Part shown: piece by piece, positions 33,644-44,297 of the stretch
How positions within the stretch are numbered: the stretch's first letter is position 1
How the letters are laid out: every line of letters starts with the position of its first letter
DNA from: Cryptococcus deneoformans JEC21
Taxonomy: Eukaryota > Basidiomycota > Tremellomycetes > Tremellales > Cryptococcaceae
Reading direction: 5' to 3'
NCBI RefSeq assembly: GCF_000091045.1
Contig: NC_006681.1
Location: 781,447-831,446 of the forward strand
DNA length: 50,000 nucleotides
Notes under the pieces: model-generated
Told to the model about the DNA's origin: nothing
The model's database searches: none
What the model saw: the letters and a program-made list of their open reading frames with translations, nothing else
Program-made: the position numbers and the translations under genes

Positions 33644-36600
33644 GTCGAATGGTTTTCTTTCGGTGGTTGTTACTGGAGGTTTAGTCGACGAATTGACTGT
33701 AAAATGTCCGAATTGAAGTGTTGAAATGAACGTATAAGCTACAAAAGAATGTTGTGTCTGTCGACGTCGAGTCGAAGATTTAGCGAGGGAATGAGGGCGA
33801 GTCAAAGAGAAAGAACCAGGCGGAATGAAGTTGTAGTTGAAGATTGAAAATAGATTGTTAGCCACGACAACACAGGAGATGTGACAACGACAGGGACGCA
33901 AAGGACCAAAAAATGGCAATATTGGAACCGTTAAATTGTTGCTGTTTTTGGAACTGCAATAGAGGGTCCGTTCACCGTTTCCCGTTCCACATCAGGGGAG
34001 GTCACCAAACTGTTCAGCTGCCAAGCAATGAAAGTTGTTGATGCCGGTGTCTGATATGCACTACGCATGGACGAAATTGGGCGGACGATATTGGTCGACT
34101 TGCCATCCCGACATATGGCTTTCTCTAGCCCGCAGCGATCGGGGCTACGAAATGCGGGCCACAAAGGTGCGTAAAACAACAAACATGTTTCACCTGCGCT
34201 CCACAGTTTTCGATTGGGCTCATTCTGCTTCCCACAGCATCAGAGGAATCTGCACTCACCAGTCGAGGCTCAAACCAGTTGAGTGTCGGAAAAGACGTGA
34301 AGACGGATGAAAAAATGAGTCTGACCAGACTGGATTTCTTATGAACAATGCGCTTGAGCTCCTTTTTTTTGTTTGTTTGCTTTTCGACTACGCGTGGCGT
34401 TTGCGTTACAGCGCGTCGAGGCCCTGCGTTGTGATTCAGGGGGGTGCCGTAACCATCCAGAGCACCAGAAAATGCGGGGATCCCAGAGCGGTGATGGCCG
34501 CTGCGCGTCCAGGCCAATCCAGACCTCTCTTCTGGATCCATTGTATTGACGCGTCTTCGCGTCGTCTCTCGTTTACTTTTGTTCTTTTGTTCTTCCCTGT
34601 CTCCCAACCCTGCCATGTCTCCATTGAACACCGGCTACCGCCCAAGCACAGCGCAGGGCGATTCCACAGCACCGACAAGACCTCTTTTCAGTCCATTATT
34701 TAGCGATCCCCCCTCACATTTATCCGTCTCACGCACTTATGGCCATCTAATCTGATGGATCGATCGCAGATTGTCGCAGGAATAATGGGGCATGGGGTAT
34801 CTCATTATTCGGTTGCCTCATTGCTTGATACTCGGCAAGCCGACGAGTCATGACTTATTGACGGAAAAACCACTCCAATGTCACTTGAAGTGCATAGAGG
34901 GCGGTCTGCGCAACGATCGATCATTCTTCACTCCCTGTTCAGCATTTGCCTTCTTTCCAGTGTGTTATTGTCGTAGTGGAGGATCTTGGCACTTTAGAGC
35001 ATCTGATTTTGTATGTACAAGACGTGTTCCTCTAGCTGAATACTGTAATCATATTTTGTTCTTCCAATCCAAATAGGTCAACTTTTATATGAAACATCAA
35101 ATGACTCGTCAAAATTAGTACACACCGCCGAAAACGAGTTCGCTAAAATTGTGGGCACCTCGAACAGATACATGCTTAAAGCTATTAGAATCCAGTACCT
35201 GATACATTTTTCCACCCGACCCACAATCCACATTTTTTGTAGCTCTGGACTGAGGCCAAATAGAAGATAATGATGTTGGAGACGAGAAGCAGCAAACGAC
35301 AGGGCAGCGATAGGGCGGGGTGCCGGCCGGGTCGAGAAGTCTGGTCCCTTCTTCAGTGCACAGATCTCTTCCCTATTATTTATACTTCTCCCATTCCATA
35401 TAAACGAGTGTATTGGAACACAGCTGCGAAAACACAAAAAAGGTCCTTTCAATCATACAATCTCGACTTCTAAACTTTCAAACTCAAAGCTCCAGACCGT
35501 GCACTCGCCGTCGAGATAGGGCACTCGGACACAACACTCTTCACTTCCATCTACTCAGCATCTGGATCGTTACCGCGCTGACAGATTGTCTCGCAAACTA
35601 CGTTTGTTCGAATTAGACATAAATAAATCGCGATGAGAGCAAAAGTGATGATGAAAGTGAAGCTTTGCAGGCCAAGTGCGATTGGGAAGGCTGTAACGGT
35701 GCTTTGGTACATCTTTGGCTCGGAATATCTGGCCACCGATCGCTTGGTCAGAATTAGAGGCCATCATATAAAGGGCGGCGTAGCATGGAACATTAAATTA
35801 ATGGGGTATACGGCCTGTTGCTTGGGTCCAGGCAAGGCCAACAGCGGCTGAACAGACGAAATGATTAATCATGCTCAGTCAACAGTAACTGGAGAGGTTG
35901 AGACTATCCAAACTCACAAAAAGGTTCCCCTACAAAAGCAGTCATCACCACCAACTCATGAAGGATGACGAAATAGGAATATGGGACAGGATGTGGCGGG
36001 GTGCTTTATTATCGTCGTGAGAGTCGAATATTTACGTAATGGCCAGAGGAGGAGAAAGTCGGGAAGACGACACTAACGTAGATCCATCTGCGCTGATAAG
36101 TAGCAACTTCTAATCTAATCTTCTTCATCCCACTTGGAAGTAGTAATGTAAAGCAGGTAGCGCGATTCAACTAGAAGAAGTCCTACTGCACTTGGGCAGC
36201 TCACTCCTTTTCCAAATTCGATTCTTCATTGTTGTTATCAAGCTGCTATACAGCATGTTGCTGCGACAACAAATCAGAGCCGTTTCTGTTTTGGCCGGCC
36301 ACTTGTTGGCGATCATTTGCACCAAAATCCCTTCAAGATGTTCCATAACTGAACCAAGTAAATGCCGACAGAATCCCAAAAAAAAATACAAGATAAAAAC
36401 AGACTGTCAACTTCAATATTTATTTGTTGATCATCTTTGATAAGCTTAATATACGAACAACGGGCCGTCGGATTCGAACATGCATGGATATGATGGGAGT
36501 TTTGGCTCATCTTTGTGATTTATGGCCGCAAAGCGTAAATACGGTTTTGGGCTTGTTTTGTTGTTGTCGGTTAAAAGTAATGACGTGTACAAAACTCCCC

Positions 36601-36725
36601 AAAATCAACAGCAACCCCTCAAAAACAACAGCAGCGCGTGAGCTGGTCGCGTCGACCGCTCGTCACTGCTCTTTTGTTTTCAAACCCACTAAAATATCCA
36701 CATTCATCCACTCAGGGCTATAAAC
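33644..36725. other. 3.1-kb stretch with no supported gene
   Basis: Divergent region between the GH128 gene (minus) and the coiled-coil gene (plus). The first few hundred bases and the last few hundred are presumed promoters. Open frames of 60-168 codons occur on both strands (for example 34125-34631 minus) but lack recognisable domains, coding-like composition or splice continuity. The area 36580-36670 has AACAGCA-type repeats before the coiled-coil gene ATG. A lineage-specific or noncoding transcript cannot be excluded from sequence alone. Confidence 0.4.
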
Positions 36726-39700
36726 ATGGCTGACGGATTAACCAGAGAGGATATTATCCTTCAAAACCTTGGGGACGACAGGTCTGAAAGTGGTAATGTC
36801 GAGGAGGATGAGAGGGACCGAGCGCTGGGAGAGGAGGATGACGGGCAAAGGGGTCATGAGGGCTCTAGCGAGCCAGGAGAAAATGACAATCAAGGTGTCG
36901 GAGAGGAGGTGGAGAAAGAAGAGGTCAAAGATGCTCAGCAGGAACATGGGGCCGATGGAGAGGCTGCCGAGAAATCAGCGGAAACCTCAGTGGAGGAAGT
37001 TACGCCGGAGGACAATGGAGACGCTGCCGCCGATGCTGTGCCCCAAGTCAAAGGCGGTGACGATGAAGAGCCTGTAGAGATGGCAAAGGAGGTTGACCTT
37101 GAGGACAAGAAGGAAACTACCACGGGAGTCAGAAAGGTGCTCAAAAGCGGCGTTTTCGGTGGTAAGTTACCTGGAGAATCAGCAATACTTTATCCGTCGC
37201 TCGTACTTATGGCCATTGTATAACAGATGCTCCCAAGCCTACACCGCTTCCCAAGGCAGCTGCAGGTGTCGCTTCCTCTGCCCGACTCTCCCGTCCTTCT
37301 CTTGCTCCCGTTAGGCCTGGCGCTGCCGCAACCAAGACTACTGCGCCCTCAACTTCAAAGCCTGCTTCCGGCTCTGCTGCCACTACTTCAGCTGCTGCCA
37401 GGAAGACTGGTGCTTCAAGAGCGTCTGCACCTGCTATATCCGGCGCTAATGGAACTATAGCCAGACCCACAACCACAACGGCGACGTCCAGCACTCGACC
37501 GAGGACCACGACCGCTGCTTCTGACAGGACTACATCTTCTGGTACTGCTCGCCCAGCGACTACATCTACGACCAGTACAATTGCGGCGCGTGCTAGAGCA
37601 GGTATGACCAAACCTTCAGTCCCTACTGCAGCTTCTGCTCGAACAGCTGCTCGTCCCACATCTTCTACTACCGCTCGCCCAACCCATCCCACCACTACAA
37701 GCACTCTCGCCAGAAAGCCTGAAACCAAGCCTGCGAGCTCTACCGCTACCGCTACTCGCACTACCAGGCCTTCCGTCACCTCTACCACTTCTACTGCTAC
37801 GCGTGCACCACTGGCTTCTCAAAGGACAAGTGCCTCTGCTGCTGGAACTACTGCCGCGAGGACAGGTGTGACTAGACCTTTGGCTGGAAGGGCTAGTATG
37901 GCACCTACCGCTTCTTCGTCACGAGCAGCAACTGGTGTACCACCCAAAGTCAGAGCAGGTTCTGGTCCTAGTACGCTTGCCTCCGGTGGGAAGGAGGTGA
38001 CCGTGCTCAAGGCCAAGGTTGAGGAGCTGGAGAAGAACATTGCGGATGAGAAAACCAAGTATGAAGAGAAGATTGCCGCTTTGGCTCAGGAGAAGGTTGA
38101 TCTGGAAGAATGGTAGGCTTTTCTTTTTTGGCTGATTTTGGGTGTCGGCAGTCTCTGATAAGTCTGGATCGTAGCCATGGGAAGGCTTTGGAAGAACTTA
38201 GAGCAGAGCTTGCAAACGCCACCGATAAGGCTGGCTCTGATGCCGAGGGCAAGGTAGGTCCCCGTGATTCACATAAACCTCAACAGCTGACACGCAGCAG
38301 ATTGCCGAGCTTACCGCCTTGCACGAGACTCAACTCAAGGAGGCCGAGGAAGAACGCAATCGGCTCATGATGGAAATGGTCTCCAAGCTTCAAAAGTGAG
38401 TTTGGTATTGAATAAAATCTACAGGACTAACTCGCATTGTCTCAGGATGGGCGCTGAGTACTCGTCCATTCAAACCCAGCTTCAATCCGCTCGATCTGAA
38501 CTCACCTCGTCCGAAAACGAACTTTGCTCGCTCAAGTCATCCCTCCAAACTGCTCAAGACGAACTCTCCCGACTCCGCACTACCGCCTCTGACAGAGACA
38601 CTGCTTTTGCCGAGCTCGAATCGTCCAAAGCTTCTCTTCAAACTCGACTCGATGAGCTCGAAACCATCAGAAATTCTTTGGAAACGAAGCTCGCTGAGGG
38701 AGAGGGGGAGGCGGATAAGTCTTTGGCAGATGTTGCTGGGCTTGGAGATAAGGTGAAGGAGCTCGAGGACCAGATCGTGGAGCTTGAAAATAAGCTGGGG
38801 AGTGAAAAGGGTGTGTGGAAGCAGGAAGAGGTCAAGTGGCAGGAGATAAAAGCGGTAAGTAAAGATGTTGAGTCTGTTTTAGATACAATGGATGCTGAAG
38901 AGCTGCATCAGGCGCTGGAAAAGGAGATTGAGGATCTCAAGAATGCCGCGGAAGGCCATGCCGAAGGACTTTCGAGGGCGTCTAGCAGTGCTGAAGCGAG
39001 CAAAGAGGAACTTGGCGTGAGTCTCCTTTTTCCCTTTCCAGGTAACTGTTTGCAATGTCATCTGACGCTGTCGACAGGCTCTTCGTATCGCCCACGAACA
39101 ACTTACAACCACCTATGCCGGCCTTGTTGAAGCTTCGTCCCGTCATCCCGAGGACGTTGAAAACCTCCAGCGACAACTGAAAGAAGCGACTGACAAGCAT
39201 GGAGCTCTTCTTCTCGAAGCGTCGTCCTCAACAAACGACCAAAGTGCCGAGTTGAAGGCCCAAATTGAAGAGTTGAAGAAAGAGAAGGAAGAGAAAGAGA
39301 AGGAGGTTGAGGAATTGAAGGGCACTTTGGAAGAGGTTGAGCAGGAAGTGGAGTTGCTGAAAAATGCGAGAAGAGAGGGTGAGGAGAGAGAGAGGCAATT
39401 GAACAAGGTATGCTTTATCGTGATTTTGTCTCTGCAATGGGTGCGCTAAATGTTAACCTGTAGATTATCGCTGGTCTTGAGGCCGAAATTGTAGAGTTGA
39501 AGGCCGAGTTTGAGGATCGATATACCGCTGGGTATGAAGATGCCAAGGTCAGTGTCTATTTAGCACATTTTCGTGGAACCATGACGACTAAATTGTCCTT
39601 TTAGCGAGCCGCTGGCGAAGAACACCACAAGGAACTTGCTTCCATCCGCTCAGAGATTTCCGTTACCCACTCGCGACTCCAGGACGCCCATACCGCCGAA

Positions 39701-40649
39701 CTCGAATCTCTCAAAGCTTCCCAATCTACGACGCTTGCCACTCTCAACGCGGACCACAGCAGCCAAACGTCTGCGCTTGGATTGTCTCTCCAAGCCGCCA
39801 ATGCCCAAGTGGAGCAGGATCAAGCCAAGTTGGAGTCCGTTTCTGAGGAGAGGGATGCGCTTGCCGAACAAGTAGAGAGGTTGAAGGCCGAGTTGGAGGG
39901 CGCTAGTGCCAGGGGCGATGAGGTTGATCCCGAGGTTGAGGCCGAGTTGAAAAAGGTCAAGGCGGAGCTGCAGCATGTCTCTGATGAACTTGCTGGTGCC
40001 CTCGAGGTGAGTTGTCCATGTCAAAAAATGTGACATGTATCACTAAGACAGTTTTGACGATAAAACAGATGTCTGAGATGAACAAGGCCCACTTTGAGCA
40101 GACGCTCTCGACTATGCAAGAACAACAGGCCGATGAGGTTCGAGCGGCGGTAGAGGGCCGAGAAAAGCAGTACGCACAGGAGAAGGCGCAGTACACCAGC
40201 GAGGCGGGAGAATTGAGGGCGGAGATGGAGAAATTGAAGATTGAGCTGAATGATGAAAAGGCGGAGAAGGAAAGTGTGTTGGCCAGACTTGCTGTAAGTT
40301 GTTTAATATACGCAAGACGGGCGGGTGTAGCTGAGCACTCCACAGGAGAAATTGGGCGCTCCTTCTACACCCCCTCGAGCCGAGATTGTCAGCTCTCCTT
40401 CATTCGCCAGACTGCACGAAGCACACAACGCCAAGGTAACTGAACTGGAGAGGTAAGTATCCCAGATCCCCTGGGAAGTGACCGAGTTTTTTTTTTTTTT
40501 CGTCCTGGTGCTGATCCTGCCCCTTTCTCTTAAGTGAGATTGCGCGACTCAAGGCAGAGCTTGCTGGAAAACCGGTCATCGCTTCTGAGCCGGTAGAAGA
40601 GTACGAAGATGTAGGTGTATATGATCATATCGAATTTGTTGAATGGTAG
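36726..40649 (+). CDS. long coiled-coil protein with Thr/Ala/Ser-rich N-terminal region
   Basis: Exons 36726-37161, 37227-38112, 38175-38253, 38301-38395, 38446-39016, 39078-39407, 39464-39547, 39605-40006, 40069-40293, 40346-40452 and 40535-40649; 1109 residues. Residues 1-145 are acidic and end VRKVLKSGVFG. Then comes a low-complexity basic Thr/Ala/Ser/Arg/Pro segment to about residue 415. From EVTVLKAKVEELEKNI onward there is near-continuous heptad coiled coil (KEKEEKEKEVEELKGTLEEV is typical). The basic-Ser/Pro domain followed by coiled coil resembles microtubule- or cytoskeleton-associated scaffolds such as CLIP/dynactin-type or M-protein-repeat proteins, but there is no CAP-Gly domain, so the function is unknown. 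An alternative last intron (after EYED, acceptor near 40664) would give a short acidic-aromatic C terminus ending ETLTF. I kept the simpler frame, which stops at 40649. Confidence 0.8.
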
Positions 40650-40946
40650 CTAAATGGGTTTCGAAGGATGAGACTCTTACGTTCTGATTTGGGTATACGA
40701 AGAAGAAACAGACGGGTTATTGTAGGAGGGACATTGCTCAACGTGTCATCATCTTTTTACGAGGGTTAATGAGTATCGATCTAGTTCTTGCTTCAAGAGT
40801 GTGTAGTTGAGACCAAAGGAAATAAAATCAATATCTACAAGTTTCATTCTGCTTATGCATGTCCATAGATGTGTTTTTGTAGTTTTCTGTACATGAGTGT
40901 TGTAGCCTTTTGCCAGCAGCTTGATGGCGGAGCCAACGAAAAGAAT

Positions 40947-42466
40947 TTACAGCTCGCTTCCAAACTGCCCCACGGGAATACAATTATACTCTGCCCGCAA
41001 CGGCGTCACGCTCACATACCCGCTTGCCAACGCCCACGCATCCGTTCCTTCTGGTAAAGTGTCCTCGCGGGGGAAGAGGACCGGTTGGAGATTGGGTGCG
41101 AAACGGAATTTCAGCTGTTGTTGCTGTTGTGGGTTGTGAGCAGGATCAGCAGCGTTGACGGGGGTGGGCGTTGGGGATGGTGTAGGGAGGGCGGCGGGGC
41201 CGGGTGTACCTTTTGATGTTTCGGTGTGTGCCGGGACGGGGAGGGCTTGCGGTCTGTTGGGTTGATTTTCGGTGATGTCCTTTTTTCCTTGGTCGGGGTC
41301 GTCTCCCGGGTCAAAGTGTGTGGTGTCGCTAGAGGTAGAGTTAGGGTTGGACTCCTTTGTTGGAAAGGGAGGTGCTTACAGCGCGGTGGGTTTAAACAAG
41401 CGGCCGTACGCATTCTTCCATAATTCTGTATACACGGCTTTTCGATTTCCTTTTTCGAGATACTCCTCTACAAGGGGTACGTTCACGCTGTAGATTTGTA
41501 CCTTGCCGCCCTTTCCCGGGACAGAGTCGTGTCCCCAGTTGTCAAACAGTCTTTTGCAGACGTCTACGGAAGTTTCGGCGGCGAGGGCGAGGAGACGGGG
41601 CGGGACGGGGCGGGAGACGACGGCGTAGGATAGGGCGATGCAGGGGACGTGCTCGGTGTGCAGGGAAGCCAGGGGGGCAGGGCCGGGGAGGGGGACAGAG
41701 AGTGTGGCAGCGAGGGCGGCGCCGATTGTTCCAGAGGAAAGGGCAAACGCGGTGGAAGAGTTGCGACCGTCTAGATGACGGGTCAGGACGGGTCAGGACG
41801 GGTCAGGACGGGTCAGGAATGGGGTTCTGCAGCGGCTGACGGGGACATACGGTTGGGTCCGGAGATGACGAGGTCGATCTCCCCAGGGTAGAGGTTGTGT
41901 AGTGCGATATTGGCGCATGACGAGGGGGTCTGTCATAACAGTTGAGCGGGGGGGGCAACTCAACAGTTGAGCGGGGGGCGAGAAAGGGGCAACTCACGCC
42001 AGAGAGGAGGACCCATTCCATGGACTCGCCGTGTTTGAGAGGGCGACGGACAGGGCTGACGTCGCCGGTGAGGCCTTGAGGCTCTGGCGAGTGAGCGGGG
42101 CCCTATTGAGCAGGGACGTACCTTGGGGATAGAAGTAGCTTGCGGAGACAATGTCGCTGATCGCATACGCCTTGCCGACCCTGTGCGCGGCGGGCTGTCA
42201 GGCGTCCACGCGCGAGGAAGGGGGGGAGCAACGCACCAGGACTTTTGGGAGTCGGGGATGACGACCCGCACATCCCACCCGAGACGGGCCTGCAGCGTTT
42301 TGGCAAAGGAGAAGATGTTGGGGGAGGAGTCGCACGGGGGGCCGTCGTCGTTCTGCGGGATGTCAGCGGGGGGGGGGACGCACGGCCAAGAGGACGGGGG
42401 GGGGGAGGGGGGACGCACGGTCAAGAGGACGACGGGGCGCTCGCTGTACGTCTGCAGGGGGGGCAT
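40947..42466 (-). CDS. SurE-type 5'/3'-nucleotidase (acid phosphatase family)
   Basis: Minus-strand exons 42419-42466, 42237-42352, 42122-42180, 41998-42083, 41851-41929, 41380-41770 and 40947-41328; 386 residues. SurE hallmarks: VVLLTNDDGPP at residues 12-22 (metal-binding Asp pair), WVLLSGTPSSCANIAL, and LVISGPNHGRNSSTAFALSSGT (about 124-145). The family-typical C terminus is ALASGYVSVTPLRAEY. SurE enzymes remove phosphate from nucleoside monophosphates and some polyphosphates. A yeast relative (Pby1) carries an extra TTL domain, absent here. An insert of about 60 residues rich in Pro/Thr/Gln (PTPSPTP-like) precedes the last motif. Introns are unusually G/C-tract-rich and repeat-containing. 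The gene follows URA3 in the same direction after 180 bp. Confidence 0.88.
41778..41818. repeat. 10-bp tandem repeat in a SurE-gene intron
   Basis: Four direct copies of GGTCAGGACG (the last imperfect) fill half of the 80-nt intron 41771-41850. Confidence 0.85.
41937..42412. repeat. G-tract-rich introns of the SurE gene
   Basis: On the plus strand, introns 41930-41997 and 42353-42418 contain runs of 6 to 12 G. The first also has a direct duplication of AACAGTTGAGCGGGGGG. The runs in the second could fold as G-quadruplex DNA on the template strand. The flanking exons are not comparably G-rich. Confidence 0.6.
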
Positions 42467-42646
42467 GGCGGGGGGGGCAAAGCGAAGATTTGAGATGCGC
42501 ACGGACAGAAAACCACTCGGCAAGTCGGGAGTCGGCCCATTTCCCGACCATGACGTTGCACGCAAGTAGTATCACCATGCTTATTGCGTATTCATATCAA
42601 CTATGCGTGCATCATATCAACAACTCTATGTATCCATATCAACATA

Positions 42647-43644
42647 CTATCTACTCAGCCTCTCCTCGTACGCCTTCCACCCTTCCTCCCTGTACCTCTC
42701 CGCCTCCGCCTTGACCGCCTCTTCCCCGCCCTGCACCCCATAGATCCCTCGTCCGACGATAATCACGTCCGCCCCGGCATCGCGCACCACCTCTTTCGGC
42801 GTCCTGTACTGCTGCCCCAGCTTATCCCCCTTGGCGGCCAGCCCCACCCCGGGGGACATGATCAGCCAGTCCCCGTCTTCTCCCGCGTCTACCCGCTCTT
42901 GCGCGATAAACCCGACGACAAACTCCCGCCCGGCTTCGCGCGCCATTCGCATCGTCTGTTTCGTGTACTCCCCAGTCGCGAGCGCGCCTTTGGAAGACAT
43001 GTTGGCGAGCAGCAAAAGCGCACGTCCGAGGGGGAGACCGATAGACGCGAGGCCGGTGATGATACCAGGGCCGGGGACGGAATGCGCATTGGTCAAGTCT
43101 GACCACGAAGCAATCTTGTGCGTCCCGGAAGAGTACTGCAGGGAGACCGTGTTGCCTTTTGTTAGGAGATGTATTAGCTTCCATGTACCCAAGTGACGAC
43201 GACGACAGTTGGAAAATAAAAAAATCTCACCGATATCCGCAAACTTGCGATCTTCGAAAATCACAAAATCAAGCTGCTTTGAAAGCTTGACAAGCTCATC
43301 TGCAAACTCGAGAGTAAAGTCTTCAATAATATCGCAGTGCGTCTGGATAAATACCCAACCACGCAGACAAAACAGTCAGCCAAAAACCTAGTCCCTCACC
43401 CACTGTTTCTTCTCTTTGACCCCCCCGCCCCTCCCGCGCCCGTGTAATAACGCACCTTGACCATACAGACACTCGCGCCGACCCTTCTGACAACCTCCAG
43501 AACCTCGGCCGCCTTGGTCACGTCCACGCTCACACACAGGTTCGTGCGTTTGCGGTCCATGATGCTCAGGATCCGCCGCGCGGTCGGGTTGGTGTGCAAG
43601 GGAATGCGAGAGGCGTACGTCTTGAGCGTGGTCGGGTGCGGCAT
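42647..43644 (-). CDS. URA3: orotidine-5'-phosphate decarboxylase
   Basis: Minus-strand exons 43456-43644, 43231-43342 and 42647-43155; 269 residues, the usual eukaryotic monofunctional length. It decarboxylates OMP to UMP, the last step of de novo pyrimidine synthesis, in the cytosol. Seen: [18 protein letters not shown] (substrate-binding Asp), [10 protein letters not shown], the catalytic signature [16 protein letters not shown] (Asp94-Lys96-Asp99 tetrad with the neighbouring subunit), [28 protein letters not shown] and the phosphate-binding [11 protein letters not shown]. The start is the first ATG before [12 protein letters not shown], which matches family N termini. SurE follows 180 bp downstream on the same strand. 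Confidence 0.97.
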
Positions 43645-44297
43645 CTCTTTCTTCTTTTGGCCGGGAGACGAGGTGCAGATGGAGATGATGGGGTCACATC
43701 AGAGCAAGGTACGAAGCATAGATTCTGGTGTGGTTCGACTCCACTAATCAGCGGGATCAAATTTTATAACAAAATCACTTGCAGAATGACACGAATCTTT
43801 ATGCAAAAGGCATACATATATATAGCTTTTCTCTCCGTTTTTTCATCATTCACGGTACTGTACTTGTAAAGTATATGTATATCGAGTAGAGTAGTATCAT
43901 AGTATGGCACAAAAATTCCTCCAGAAAAAAAAAAAAAAAAAGTTCTAGGTTTTGTATACACGTCGTATCTCGTTTGATAAAGAATCGTATGAAGATGGTA
44001 TGGCACATGATTAAATAATGGATTACTAAAGGAGAATGGTAATAGGAGTATGCGACGGACAACAAAAAACCGACAAGATATACGAGTAAGGGTAGGGAAA
44101 GGATCATTCGTAATAAGAAGGGATCTCGCAAGAGATGAAGAGTGGTATAAAAAGTGGGTGAGAGCAGCAGAAATCCCTAGTCTTACGACGAACATGTCGA
44201 GAAACCAAGGAAAGGGAAAAAGTGAAAAAAAAATGCATCTGGCCACCAGGGATCAGCTGTAGCAACCATACAAACCCAAAACGCCCCGAGAAAAGAC
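43645..44297. other. URA3 promoter and 3' region of the RRM gene
   Basis: 653 bp between two minus-strand genes. It contains a run of about 17 A (43925-43941) and AT-rich sequence with ATATATATA near 43816. No gene supported. Confidence 0.5.

Noticed and set aside
34125..34631. 168-codon minus-strand open frame
   Set aside because: No domain, compositionally like translated noncoding DNA, overlaps equally long frames on the other strand, no splice-consistent neighbours.
36450..36490. GGATTCGAAC string resembling a tRNA T-loop
   Set aside because: The flanking bases do not form a T stem and no acceptor, D or anticodon arm could be drawn around it.
37207..37788. 193-codon minus-strand frame opposite the coiled-coil gene
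   Set aside because: It is a mirror of the Thr/Ala/Ser-rich low-complexity exon and gives a Val/Ala-rich non-protein-like sequence.
38855..38889. Possible intron in the coiled-coil gene (GTAAGT donor, TTTTAG acceptor)
   Set aside because: Only 35 nt, and reading through keeps the heptad pattern (SVLDTMDAEELHQ), while splicing shifts the frame.
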